Assembly (NCBI RefSeq): GCF_050624435.1
Contig: NC_134537.1
Span: 11,652,584 to 11,716,583, forward strand
Reading direction: 5' to 3'
Length of the DNA stretch: 64,000 nt
Source: Tenrec ecaudatus
Lineage: Eukaryota; Chordata; Mammalia; Afrosoricida; Tenrecidae
Position 1 is the stretch's first letter. The number at the start of each line of letters is the position of its first letter. The position numbers and the translations under genes were made by a program. This document shows, in pieces, positions 44,812 to 56,600 of the stretch. The notes beneath the pieces were generated by a model that was given only the letters and a program-made list of their open reading frames with translations, was not told the DNA's origin and searched no databases.

Positions 44812-46719
44812 TCAGACCAGTAAGAATGCTCTTATTTTTATTATTTGAATTTAGTTCTACCTTCTTCTCCCACTCTATTCAGGACCTTCAAATGCGATAC
44901 TATTCAGAACCTTAAGCAGTGGTGACTGGGAACCAGCTAACACTTCTAATCTCAAAGTCTCAGAGATGGCCCAACATTTTAGTTCAGAATATCCAAAGTT
45001 AAGGCAAAGTTAACAGGGTTGGGCAATGAGCCTCAGCTAACAAACATCTGGATTCACTCATCGTGAACCTCCTGTCGCCTGTCTCTGATCTCTGCTTATG
45101 GAGGTAAAGATGGAGAGAGAGAGAATTGCTTATTTATTCTGCTTTAGTATGTGAGAATAAGCTGTAGGCACGATGGCACTTTACTTCTAATTCTTTCAGC
45201 TCATGTCTCCGAAGGGCAAGAGATTGATTGGCACTTTGAGAAGTTGGGGATGCAGGTTGCAGTGTTGAGACAACTCCAGAAAGAACAGAAAGAGAGCATC
45301 TCGCTTCTAAACTGCTTGCTGTTGGCGTGCGCTCCTGCGTCAGTTCCAACACACCGTGGCTCCAGGTGGCAAAGATAGAACAGCTCCATCCGGTCCCCCA
45401 GCTGTCAATCTTAAAGGAGGAGATGGCCAGCTCTTTCTCTCAAGGAGCTTCTAGGCGGGTTTGAACCCCCAACCTTTCAGTTAGAGCACTTAGCTGCTAT
45501 CCTGCTAGCATTCCCACTTCCAAAACAGTCCAGGGGAAATGTTTCCTTTCAGCTCTGACAGACTAGCCCTCCCATGTAAACAGCCCTAAAGCTGTAGGTG
45601 CTGTTGGCCGGCAGTGGGTGACGGGCAAAGCTGTACTGTGATCCCTGGAAGAGGTAACATGCATGGGCTGAATCCCACCCGTGGTCACTTGCCCACCAGC
45701 TAAGTGTGCAGGGGTCTCCAGGCCAGGCAGGGCCTAGCTCATGCTCAACTGAGGCTGCAGAGATGAGAGTTCAGATCTGAAATCTGGAATCTGGAGGCAC
45801 CGGAGATGGGAGAGCTACGCAAAGACCCCAGAATTGCAAGTGAGAGCTTAGGCCGTGTTGGGAAATGTTGGGGTTCTAACCCAGCTCAGACAGGTTGGCT
45901 TGTAGTCTGGTGGAGGCAGCGCTTAATGACACCTAACTCTTCTTGTCAGTACTTAGTTTCCTCTCTGGAGTGGGTAATGAGTTCAATGTCCCAAGTCTGC
46001 TTCCCTACCATTTCTCCTGAGCTCATTCCTAGCTGTCAGTTCCTCTGACAACGTATCCCTTTTCCCTGCGTGATGATGCCTCATCTCGGGAAGACGCATC
46101 CACAGCCATCCGTTGGGCAATAGCTCAAGTCTGCCCAGCGAGGAGTCTACTCCGCACACTGATGTGCACAGGAAGGGAAATCGTGGGGTGTGTTCTCACC
46201 TCTCTGCTGAAGGGCACGCCTATTTGCTGCAGGGTCTCAGTGGTCTGCAGCCCTGGGCAGGAAGCGGAACCACTCCTTCTGTCCTTTTTCAAAGAAATGC
46301 AAACCATAATCCGCCAATACAGTGGGCATTTTCCCAGAGCATCCTCAAGTTTCCTTTCAGGACCTTCTGAGCATTGGCCATTGTCCCATGTATTTTTTAG
46401 TCACTCTCTCCAGCACACATTCTGTGGTCCCTGTGACCCATCGCTTAACTTGTCTTGGAGGGAACAGGGGGGAGAAAGGAGGACAAGGGCGTCCCAGCAT
46501 CCTCCCTGAAAACACCCCTCTCACAGGGTCCCCTGCTCCTCTCCTTCCTAGGCCCTGGTTCCTGCCTCTGCTAGGGAGGAGAGGGAAAGGGCCCGCAGGT
46601 GGAGTGGGGTGAGCATTTAGTTGACATAGTCATTCCTTTGGATTCTGTTCAGGTTACTCGCACTGTGAGGAAGAGTCGGTGAGAGACTCTGCCTTCCAGA
46701 ACGTCACTGTGTTTTGGGG
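44812..46719. other. Unique DNA with one AfroSINE
   Basis: Only the AfroSINE at 45371-45512 is recognised. Open frames up to 115 residues lack domains. Confidence 0.4.
45371..45512 (-). mobile_element. AfroSINE, 3' truncated
   Basis: 'gagatggccagctctttctc', 'ggcgggtttgaacccccaac', 'gcacttagctgctatcctgc'. Confidence 0.7.
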
Positions 46720-46846
46720 CAGGGGTCAGCAAGTGCGGTTCGTGGGCCATATTTGGCTCTTTGGGTATGGACATGTGGCTCTGAAGAAAATGGAAAATGA
46801 AACTATTATTCAGATAACAGTGAATTCATTTGGTTGTAAAAGTATA
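46720..46846 (+). mobile_element. hAT transposon fragment, 5' end only
   Basis: Starts caggggtcagcaagtgcggt, then 'tcgtgggccatatttggctc tttggg', the hallmark of a hAT family with 'gcggctcg..gggccgc' ends. The 3' terminus is missing. Confidence 0.6.
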
Positions 46847-46867
46847 TTTAGGGAAGAGAGACAAAGG

Positions 46868-47028
46868 TCATTGTAAGACATGAAAACATAATGATAAACT
46901 ATAAATTATCAAGGGTTCATGAGCAAAGGAGGGTGGGGGGTAGAAGGGGGGAATGAGAAGCTAATACCAAGGGCTCAAGTAGAAAGAAAATGTTTTGAAA
47001 ATGATGATGGCAACAACTGTACTAATGT
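46868..47028 (+). mobile_element. L1 3' end, interrupted
   Basis: 'gtaagacatgaaaacataat' through the purine tract to 'ggcaacaactgtactaatg', where a longer L1 begins. Confidence 0.75.
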
Positions 47029-48987
47029 GAGGGGCGGGCACAATCCCAACTACATGGACACCTGCCCCATGCCCCAGAATTCACTTCAGGGGACAGCACT
47101 GAATCTGCAGCTCAGGGAGAGGGACATGTCTGATTAGAGAACACAGGAGCAAATGAAGGGGGAGGAAGAGAGAGTGGAGCACATTCTGGCCCACCAAGCC
47201 TTGAGGATGATATTCCCGCTCAGAGCAGCCAATCCACAGAGAATACCACATGGCTGGCCCCACTAAGACATGACATCCTTCACTGACCCATAGCCCTACA
47301 GGGACAACACTAGAGACACAATGTGGGAATTCTGCCCCATCTGATCCCACCACACCAAGGCAAAACACTAAGGGTGTGCAACAGAACAGCAAGGGGAACA
47401 GTGCAACAAAGTCCCCAGGGAATACCAAAAACAGACTTTGGGGCCAGGGCTTGGCACCCCATTACACTCAACCAGAAAACACTCCTAAAGGCCTACAAAC
47501 AGTCCTTGAACTAACTACAAGCTTTTATTTTTTGTTGTTTTGTTTTGTGTCATTGGCTTATTGGTATTGTTTTGTTTTGTTTTGCTCTGTCTTGTTTTTG
47601 CGCATATTATTATCTCCGCAGGTCTGCCTAAATAAGATAGGCTGAATGAATAATCTGGAGGAGAAAACAGCGGGACCTACAGTTCCGGGGGCCATGGAAG
47701 AGGGGGGGGGGGTAAAAGTAGTGGTGTTAACAAACTCAGGGACAAGGGAACAACAAGTGATCCAAATCGGTGGTGAGGATGGTCTAGGAGGCCTGGTAGG
47801 GCGTGATCAAGGGTAATGTAACCGAGAGGAATTGCTGAAACCCAAGTGAAGGCTGAACATGATAGTGGGACAAGAGGAAAGTAAAAGGAAATAGAGGAAA
47901 GAGCTAGGAGGCAAAGGGCATTTATAGAGGTCTAAATAAAGACATGCACATATGCAAATATATTTATATATGAGGATGTGGAAATAGATCTATGTGCATA
48001 TATTTATAGGTTTAGTATTAAAGTAGCAGATGGACATTGGGCCTCCACTCAAGTACTCCTTCAGTGAAAGAATACTTTGTTCTATTAAACTGACATTCCA
48101 TGATGCTCACCTTCTCAACATAATTGCTGAAGACAAAGTGGGTGTATAAGCAAATGTGGTGAAGAAAGCTGATGTGCCTGACTAGCAAAAGCTATAGTGT
48201 CTGGGGACTTAAAGGCTTGAAAGTAAACAAACAGCCATCTAGCTCAGAAGCAACAAAGCCCACATGGAAGAAACACACCAGCCTGTACAATCACGAGGTG
48301 TCGAAGGGATCAGGTATCAGGCATCATCAGAACAAAAAATCATATCATTGTGAATGAGGAAAAGTGTAGAATGGGTACCCAAAGCCCATCTATAGGCAAT
48401 TGGACATCCCCGTATGGAAGGTTCGCGGGAAGGAGACGAGCCAGTCAGGGTGTGATGTAGCAACAATGAAACATACAACTTTCCTCTAGTTCCTAAATAC
48501 TTTTTCCCCTTCCACTAGCATGATCCCAATTCTACCTTACAAATCTGGCTAGCCCAGAGGATGTACACTGGTATAGATAGGGATTAGAAACACAGGGAAT
48601 CCAGGGAGGATGATCGCTTCAGGACCAGTGGTGTGATTGGTGACACTGGGAGAGTGGAGGGAGGGTGGGTTAGAAAGAGGGAACTGATTACAAGGATCTA
48701 CATATAACCTCCTCCCTAGGGGACAGACAACAGGAAAGTGGGTGAAGGGAGACATCGGACAGTGTAAGATATGACAAAATAATAATCTATAAATTATCAA
48801 GTGTTCATGAGGGAGAGAGTAGTGGGGAGGGAGGGGGGAAAAGGAGGACCTGATGCAAGGGGCTTAAGTGGAGAGCAACTGTTTTGAGAAGGATGAGGGC
48901 AAAGAATGTATAAATGTGCTTTACACAATTGATGTATGTATGGATTGTGATAAGAGTTGCATGATCCTCTAATAAAATGATTTAAAA
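47029..48987 (+). mobile_element. L1 3' UTR, longest copy, about 1.96 kb
   Basis: From 'cacctgccccatgccccag' through a TTTTG-rich stretch (47520-47610), 'gatccaaatcggtggtgagg', 'aaagagctaggaggcaaagg', 'cttaaaggcttgaaagtaaa' and the purine tract to 'cctctaataaaatgattta'. No coding frame, so the family's non-coding 3' region is at least this long. Contains a G-run at 47703-47712. Confidence 0.8.
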
Positions 48988-49795
48988 AAACTAAGTGCTA
49001 ATAAATACCTCAAAACTAGATAAAACTGACCTCCTGGTTTCTTTGCTTAAAGCACGCTCCCCCTCAGTCTTCTCACTTTCAAGCCATTTTCGTCTTTCCC
49101 ATTGTAAAACCTTCCGTCGTTCTTGACTGCCCTTTCTCTCAATTCTCATCCTGACTCTATTGGCCAACATTGCCCACTGCATCCAAAATATTTCAAGAAT
49201 CCAACACGACATGATAACCTTTCGTCAGTATTAGTTGAGTACCAGGGGGTTTGCTGTGACATCACCTGGCTGTCAACTCATACACACTGGCCTTTGTCCA
49301 CCAGCCCAGGGTCTGCCTGCATGAACGCCTACCTCCCTTGGCCTCTCCATTCCTGTTTTTATTTCAGAAATGGTTCAGGGACCACATGTCACCCAACCTA
49401 AGCCAACTATTTGGAAAATGGTCCCATCTAAAGATACTAGTTGTCACAACTTGGAAATGAACGTGAAGGGGAGGAAACCAAGCCTGAGGCATGTAGAGAC
49501 AAATTCCTGCCGACTCTGTCAGGCTTCCTAGATGTAGCTGTGTCTGAAACAAGGCCACACCGTGGACTTCTCCCTTAACTGTCACTTACTCTTTTCAATC
49601 CTCTAGTTTGAATTTAGTTTCTATCCCTTGCAACTAAGAGTCCTGTCGAATCCCTCTGCAACCAGTACACTCCCTCCTCAACTCCAGTTCCAGGAGTGAT
49701 TCTTCTTTGACTTGGCATTTGCAAGGATTACTAGAGCCAGGTCGCCCATGTTAGGCCGCAGCACACACATTTTCTCAACATATGTCACAGTGGGA
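48988..49795. other. Unique DNA, possible ancient LINE relic
   Basis: No clear family. The CT-rich strand 49080-49200 might be a degenerate L2 but I cannot support it. Confidence 0.3.
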
Positions 49796-50030
49796 AATTT
49801 CTTTTTTAACAGTTCTATTGGCATTTAATTCACATACCATACAATTCAATGGTTTAAATATATTAAAAAGAGCCAAGCAGCCATCACCATACCAGTTGTA
49901 GAAAACTTTCTTCATTCTCGTATCCACAGTATAGAAGCTCCCCAGTACGACTTCCCCCCATCCCATTCCTTCCCCTTCCTTCCCATAACCCTAATTTAGT
50001 TACTGTCTCTGTGGATTTCATGCAAAGAAA
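49796..50030 (-). mobile_element. Old L1 3' end, antisense
   Basis: 'ggcatttaattcacatacca', 'caattcaatggtttaaatat', 'ccataaccctaatttagtta' are in L1M-type order. Confidence 0.65.
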
Positions 50031-50534
50031 ACCAAAATAAAACACAGAAAACCTCCATCCAAGAGAAATCAGAAGATAATAGAAACTAGAACAAATTGAA
50101 AATGGCTTCGCGGTCCTATTGAAACTGGTGGACGCGCCAAGGGCTGTGGCCTTGACCCTTCACGTCTAGAACTACACTCACCTCCACGTTAGAATAACCA
50201 TTTAAGACCAAAACAGCAGCATCTGCTCCAGGACAATATTCAGAGGGTAGGGAAAGAAAGACAAATGGAAACAAGACGCACAAGAAGGAATTGGGATACA
50301 GGTGGCGCATTGGGATTCATCCACAAATGAGTTGAATCCGAATGTGTACGAATTGTTGAATGTAAAACTATGCTCTGCTCTGTTAACCTTCACCTCATTC
50401 ACATTTAAAAGTTTAAACACATTAATTTAATCCCCAAAAGAAAACCACCAAGACATATATCTATCAAACTTTTCAAACCCAAAGACAAGAGAAGAATCCT
50501 GAAAGCATTTGGGGGGGTGGGGCGGGGAATTGAG

Positions 50535-50760
50535 AATTATAGTTAAGGTTTTGTGTCAACTTGGCTGGGTCAGGATTCCCAGTGGTTTGGCAGTTACTTC
50601 CTAGTAATCCCCCATCATGTGATCTAACACAATGTGATCATTTCCATTGGGGACCTGCTATGAGCAGCCTAACAGTTGTAAGAAGATTAAGGTGGGATGC
50701 AACACCCTTATTAGATCCCGGTCTGGATCCATTCCTGTTAGGCCTTGTGGGTCATTGTAC
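50535..50760 (+). mobile_element. ERVL (MLT2-like) LTR, 5' fragment
   Basis: 'ttgtgtcaacttggctgggt' and 'cccagtggtttggcagttac' are the usual 5' part of such LTRs. The 3' half is gone. Confidence 0.55.
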
Positions 50761-51037
50761 GGATTTTGAAATTCGGAGGATGTTGAGCAGAAGTGGAATA
50801 AAATGTACATAACATATAATTAACACATTTAAAGTGAATGTACATGTTTGATGATTTTTAGCATATTCACAGAGTTGTGCAACAAATTTTATGATTGTTT
50901 AGCACCTACAAGAGAACCCCACACTCTATCACTCCACAATTTTCCCATAGCCCCACCCAAGCCCACGACAACCACTAATCTACTTTCTGTTTCTATAGAT
51001 TTGCCTATTTTTGATATTTCATAAAAACAGAGTATTA

Positions 51038-51470
51038 AGCCGGGTTGACTAGAGAAACAAATTCAGAAACACTCATATATGTGAAAGAGAGAGCTTTATA
51101 TAAAGAAGTAATTATAGATCAAGGAAACATCCCAACCCAGTCCTGATCAAATCCCTAAGTCCAATACTAGACCATCAGTCCCTCTTCAGACTCACACAGT
51201 CACATGCAGTGATGCAGAATACAGGAAGACCACAGACTGTGGGTGCAGGATTGCATAGACCCAATGGTGGTGGCTGCATCACGGGGCTTGCTCACGTCTC
51301 CGCGTGGCTCACAGGCAGGAGGGTGAAGGTAGAGAGAGAGTGGCCGGTCCCCAGAGAGCCTTTTATCTTGGTGGCACCTCCAAATGAAGTCATTAAGCTG
51401 AGACCTGATGGACAGGCTAAACTCTACCCTTAGTCTTCAACTTGACATGAATTCATGTAACTTCCACAAA
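51038..51470 (-). mobile_element. ERVL (MLT2-like) solo LTR inside the old L1
   Basis: Begins 'gggttgactagagaaacaaa' and ends 'cttgacatgaattcatgtaa cttcc', same family as 27694-28192. Confidence 0.75.
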
Positions 51471-51544
51471 CAGAATCCTATCACATGAGTCTTTTGTAAC
51501 TAAAATACTGCTGTGAACATTTGAATGCACATTTTTGTGTAGTT

Positions 51545-51705
51545 TGTTGGGTTGCAAACCACAGAGTCAGAAGTTGGAACCCACCAGCTTCTTCGGGAGA
51601 GAAAGATGAGCCTTTTTTCTGTAGTGATTTACAGGAACTTCAAAGGGGCAGTTCTACTCTGACCTGGAAGGTTGTTATGGTCACATTGCTATGATGACAG
51701 TGTGT
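51545..51705 (+). mobile_element. AfroSINE
   Basis: 'agaagttggaacccaccagc', 'gagagaaagatgagcctttt', 'aaaggggcagttctactctg'; tRNA head eroded. Confidence 0.75.
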
Positions 51706-51721
51706 TATTTTTAGTTTTTAG

Positions 51722-51840
51722 TTTAATCCACCATTTTATCAGGGGCTCTTACATATATTATAACAACCCCATAAAACCATTAAATCAAGCAGACATGTAC
51801 AAATGTTGCCATCAACAATTTCAAAACATTATTTCTTCAT
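51722..51840 (-). mobile_element. L1 3' terminus, short
   Basis: 'taatccaccattttatcagg ggctct' to 'caaaacattatttcttc' in reverse orientation. Confidence 0.65.
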
Positions 51841-52642
51841 GAGCCCAGCAGTGAGTTTTGTAGCTGGCTTCTTTCATTTAGTAATAATATTTTCAAGGTT
51901 CGAGCATGTTTCAGAATGCGTTGATATTTCACTTCTTCTAGGATCAGATGATATCATAGTGTGTGGATATACCACAGTTTGTTTATCCATTTGCCAGTTA
52001 ATTGGCTTCTGAGTCATTTCTACCTTTGGGCTATTATGAATAAGACTGCTATGAACCTTCGTGTACACATTTCTTAGTGGCTAGGTGTTTCCATTTCTCT
52101 GAGTGTATGCAGAAGAGTGGACTTGCCGGATTACATGATCACTCTGTGTTTAACGAAGTGGCGGTATTATTCAATGTATTCACATGCTCATTAACACTGT
52201 TATCATCTGAATTGTTTATTCTAGGCACCTAGGAGGTGTGAGGTTATTCCGTACCCCCCACCCTCCGTTGTGGTTTTGGTTCCTATTTCCCTGATGACTA
52301 GTGATTGATGAGCATGTTTTCATGAGCTTACTGGCCATGTTCACAGCTCTCATTTTGAGAAAGTTCAGATCTTTTGACCAATTTTAAATGGCGTGATCTG
52401 TCTTTTTAATTATTGATTTTTTAATCATAGAATTTTAGATTTGCAAATACCTCCTCCCATCCTGTGATTCGTCTTTTTGTTTATTTTATCTATTTATTTT
52501 TAATTGTGTGCTTTGAAACACCGAAGTTTTCATTGTGGTGCAATGCAGTTTATTGCCACGCGTGGTTTTGGTGGTGTATCGTTTGTGGGAAAGACTGTTC
52601 TTTCCCATTGAATAGTCTTGGTATCTTTGTCAAAAGTCATCT

Positions 52643-52930
52643 GCTCCCCCTCCCCCAACCGGGGGGGACGGATAACAGAAAAGTGAGTGAAGGGAGCCAA
52701 CGGACCGTATAAGACACGAAATAACAATAACAATATATAATTGATCAAGGTTTCACGAGGGTGGGAGGGTGGAGGAGGGAGGGCAAAAAAAGAGGAGCTG
52801 ATACCAAGGGCTCAAGTAGAAAGAACATTTTTTTTGAAATGTTGATGACAACATATCTATAAGTGTGCTTAATACAACTGAATGATGGATTGTTATAAGG
52901 TTTGTATGAGCCTCCAATAAAGTGATTAAT
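52643..52930 (+). mobile_element. L1 3' terminus inserted in the old L1
   Basis: 'gataacagaaaagtgagtga' through 'gaggagctgataccaagggc' to 'gcctccaataaagtgatt'. Confidence 0.8.
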
Positions 52931-52950
52931 TAAAAATAATCAATTGGCTC

Positions 52951-53620
52951 CAATAATGTGGCAGCAATTTTAATAGCAAAAAAAATTTGGAAAAGTAAGC
53001 TATGTAGGCCTCTATGGGGATAGGCATGTATATGTGAATGCATGTGTATGCATGTAGGTATATGCATACATCTGTGAGCGTGCATATTTACTCATGCATA
53101 CAATGAAGCACACAGGCGGCATAGTTACAGAGACTTCTGAAACATACCAAACAGCTTGCAGGATTCGCTTTCTGAGTGTACAGGCGTAGGACCACAGTCA
53201 CATGAAAGCAAACCAAAATGTACTGCCATCGAGTCAATTCCAAGTTTATAGAGACAACTCAGTCAACTGGCAAAAGATAGTTCATAAGCTTTAAATTCCA
53301 CATCCTCCTGAGTGAGCAGTGACTGTGGCCTTAAAAGATTGCAAGTAGCCATCTGAGCTGACAGCTATTAGTCTCTACTCGTCTGGAGAAAAATAGAAAA
53401 AAGAAAGCCAACGGCTTCAAGAAGAGACTGGCATGTAGGACGGATGGCCGACATGAGCTGCCCCTCGTTCTTCTACCATGAGACCAAAAGCACAGGATGG
53501 TGAGTGGCTACCACTGCCCATCATTGCGATTGAAACCACGGAAGGTGGGTCCTTATGTCATGGAGGAAGAGAATGTGCAGCCGAACCGCAAACTCTTAAA
53601 AATACCATGTTTGTCGATTT
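52951..53620 (+). mobile_element. L1-related repeat with an AfroSINE tail
   Basis: 'acagagacttctgaaacata' and 'gccttaaaagattgcaagta' resemble an afrotherian L1 3' UTR. 53212-53260 is a short antisense AfroSINE tail inside it. Confidence 0.4.
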
Positions 53621-53716
53621 CTACCGAGAAGTGCCCTTTCATTCTCCTCCGTGACATTTCTCGTCTCCTCTGCTTCTCCTTCCTTTCCTTGTCTGTGCCT
53701 GGCTGACCCTCTGGGG

Positions 53717-54516
53717 CAGTGGTCCTCCGCCTTCCTCAGGCCACAGCTCCTCATGCCGTGCTGACCCCCAATCATAAAAGTATTTTCATTGCTACCTCAC
53801 TACTGTCATTTTGCTACTGAGATGAATCATCACATAAATATCTGATGGGCAGGATGTATTTTCTTTGGGTTTTCTTTTGTCTCCAACAATTTGATTGACA
53901 TATAATTCACATATCACACAATCCAATAGTTCTATCACATCAAGAAGAGTTGTACAGTCACCACCACCATCAGTTTTAGAACATTTTCTTTTTTTTTTTT
54001 TAATCATTTTGTTGGGGGCTTGTACAATGCTTATCACAATCCATCCATCCATCTATCCATTGTATGTCAAGCACATTTGTACATTCGTTGCCATCATCAT
54101 TCTCAAAACATTTTCTTTCTACTTGAGCCCTTGGTATCAGCTCCTCATTGTTTCCCTTCCTCCCCTGGGCAGGATGTATTTTCATTGTGACAAATTGAAC
54201 ATAATGAGAGCATCGTGATTCATCCCAGAAACAATATTTAATTATACCTTGTGAAATATTTATTTCTAATGACAAATCAATGAAATGTTGTCTGGAAGCA
54301 TGGTGGAGCCTGGCTCACAGTCTTCACACCAGGGACTCATCTGTGGGTGTATCTGCCTGTGGGCGGACCTGCCTGGAGACAGAGAGAGGAGCGGTGTCTG
54401 GGTTCCTAAGATCACGGAAATAGGTGTTTTCTGATGCTCTTAGACGACCCCTGTGAAAAAGTCATTTGACTCCTGACGGGGTCACGAGGTTGAGAACCAC
54501 AGGTTGAGAACCGCTG
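53717..54516 (-). mobile_element. SPIN hAT transposon, long form, split by a chimeric L1
   Basis: Antisense SPIN: cagtggtcctccgccttcc at the left, ggttgagaaccgctg at the right, flanks ctctgggg and ctcttggg (7 of 8). The interior is cut by 53864-54166. Without the insert it is about 480 bases, close to the 4832-5331 copy. The right terminus is partly duplicated (gaggttgagaaccacaggttgag near 54486). Confidence 0.9.
53864..54166 (-). mobile_element. Chimeric L1 insertion: two subfamily 3' ends in one event
   Basis: 54166-53992 is the dominant family's 3' terminus with an A-run. It is followed directly by 53991-53864, the 3' terminus of a different subfamily ('gtgactgtacaactcttctt g..gatgtgatag'). 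A single perfect 17-base duplication gggcaggatgtattttc flanks the pair (53847-53863, 54167-54183), and none lies between them. Confidence 0.88.
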
Positions 54517-55039
54517 CTCTTGGGCTGGTTTGCCTCCACCACCAACAAAGACAGTCCCTTGCTTCTTAAAACCACCTTGAGGTGAAACTCTTGTTGAGCC
54601 GGCAGCCTGAAGGAAACAGACACCAGGCCTCTCCACACAACATGTGCTGTTGCTGAAATAACAGCTCCTGTAAGACAGGGCTGGTTAGACCGAAGCCCTA
54701 TTTTTACGAGCGAAAAAGAGAAGTGTCCATCACCGGCTCTCGGAAAAGCCACAACGCTCAGCAACCAGCTAAAGATACCCGTGCAAGGAATCCTGCCCCG
54801 GACTGAGGGGCCCTGGGTGCTCGGTGTCCACAGGAGAAGTCAGCCGTCTCCACTAAGCAAGCACCCCGAGCTGCCAGATGCTTCTCTGTGGGGAACTGAG
54901 CTTAGCCAGCCCACCTCAGGAATTGACTTCTCCCTGACAAAGCTTCCCACAAGTCCTCCTCCTGCAAATGCTTCCATCCAATGTGATCCCTCACTCCTAG
55001 AGCAGGACACTCGAGTTCTCATCCGGGCTGAGGCTAAGG
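54517..55039. other. Unique DNA between two SPIN copies
   Basis: No repeat or gene recognised. Confidence 0.35.
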
Positions 55040-55362
55040 CAGCAGTTCTCAACCTGTGGGTCACGACCCCGTTGGGGGTCGAACGACCCTTTCACAGGGG
55101 TCGCCTAAGACCACGGGAAAACACAGATTTCTGATGGTCTTAGGAACTGAGACGCCGTTCCTCTATGTCTCCAGGTGGATTCGCCCACAGACAGGTACCT
55201 GGCATGAAGACTATTCCCCATGCTACACCGTGCTTCCAGACAAAATTCCATTGATTTGTCATTAGAAATAAATATTTCACAATACAGAATTACATATTGC
55301 TTTTGTGATGAGTCACATGCTTTCATGATGTTCAATTTGTCACAATGAAAATACATCCTGCA
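55040..55362 (+). mobile_element. SPIN hAT transposon, 3' half missing
   Basis: cagcagttctcaacctgtgg to 'caatgaaaatacatcctgca', where an L1 begins. The missing half is not found on the far side of that L1. Confidence 0.88.
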
Positions 55363-56600
55363 TTACTGGAACCCAAATGAAGGCTGAACATGAGAGTGGG
55401 ACAAGAGGAAAGTCGAAGGAAATAGAGGAAAGAGCTAGGAGGCAAAGGGCAGTTATAGAGATCTAAATAAAGGCATGTGCATATGTAAATATATTTATAT
55501 ATGAGAATGTGGAAATAGATCTATGTGCATATATTTATAGGTTCAGTATTAAGGTAGCAGATGGACATTGGGCCTCCATTCAATTACCCCCTCAATAAAA
55601 GAATACTTTCTTCACTTAAACTGGCATTTCATGATGCTCACCTTCCCGACACAATTGCTGAAGACAAAGCAGGTGAACAAGCAAATGTGAAGAAAGCTGA
55701 TGGTGCCGGCTATCAAAAGATATAGCATTGGTGGTCTTAAAGGCTTGAAGGTAAACAAACAGCCATCTAGCTCAGAAGCAACAAAGCCCATATGGAAGAA
55801 GCACACCAGCCTGTGCGATCATGAGGTGCTAAAGGGACCAGGTATAAGGCATCGTGCAAAATATATATATATATATGTGTGTGTGTGTGTATATATATAT
55901 ACCATAGTAAATGGAGGGGGAAGTGCAGAGTGGAGACCCAAAGCCCATTTGTTGGACACTGGAGATCCCCTCACAGAGGAGTTTAGGAGAGGAGATGGGT
56001 CAGTCAGGGTGAGATGTAATACCGATGAAGAACACAGCTTTTCCCCAGATCCTGGATGCTTCCTCCCCACAACTACCATGATCCGAATTCTACCTTGCAG
56101 GACTGGATAGGGCAGAGGTTGTACACTGGTGCATATGGGAGCTGGAGGCACAGGGAATCCAGGGTGGATGATACCTTCGGGACCAAGGGTGTGAAGGGCG
56201 ATACTGGGAGAGTAGAGGGTGAGTGGGTTGGAAAGGGGGAACCCATTACAAGGACCCACATGTGACCTCCTCCCTGGGAGACGGACAGCAGAGAAGAGGG
56301 GGGGAGGGAGACTCCAGATAGGGCAAGATATGACAAAATAACAATCTATAAATTATCAAGGGCTCATGAGGGAGGGGAGAGTAGGGAGGGAGGGGGGAAA
56401 AAAGAGGACCTGATGCAAAGGGCTTAAGTGGAGAGCAAATGCTTGGAAAATGATTAGGGCAAAGAATGTATGGATGTGCTTTATACAATTGATGTATGTA
56501 TATGTATGGATTGTGATAAGAGTTGTATGAGCCCCTAATAAAATGTAAAAAAAAAATAGAACTGTATGCGCCCCCAATAAAATGATTTTTTTTTAAATGT
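55363..56600 (+). mobile_element. L1 3' UTR with short duplicated terminus and AT/GT microsatellite
   Basis: 'gaacccaaatgaaggctgaa' to 'ccccaataaaatgatttttt'. The last 35 bases occur twice (gttgtatgagcccctaata at 56522, 'actgtatgcgcccccaataa' at 56562). An (AT)n(GT)n(AT)n run at 55860-55902 replaces the A-rich linker seen elsewhere. Confidence 0.85.

Larger units (their letters stand above)
50800..52950 (-). pseudogene. Old L1 (L1M-like) 3' UTR and ORF2 end, antisense
   Basis: 'gcatattcacagagttgtgc', 'ctaatctactttctgtttct', 'gggctattatgaataagac', 'cagatcttttgaccaatttt', 'ctttcccattgaatagtctt' follow the L1 order in reverse. Interrupted by the LTR at 51038, the AfroSINE at 51545, an L1 3' piece at 51722 and a sense L1 at 52643. 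Resumes at about 52931 ('aataatcaattggctcc'). Confidence 0.75.
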
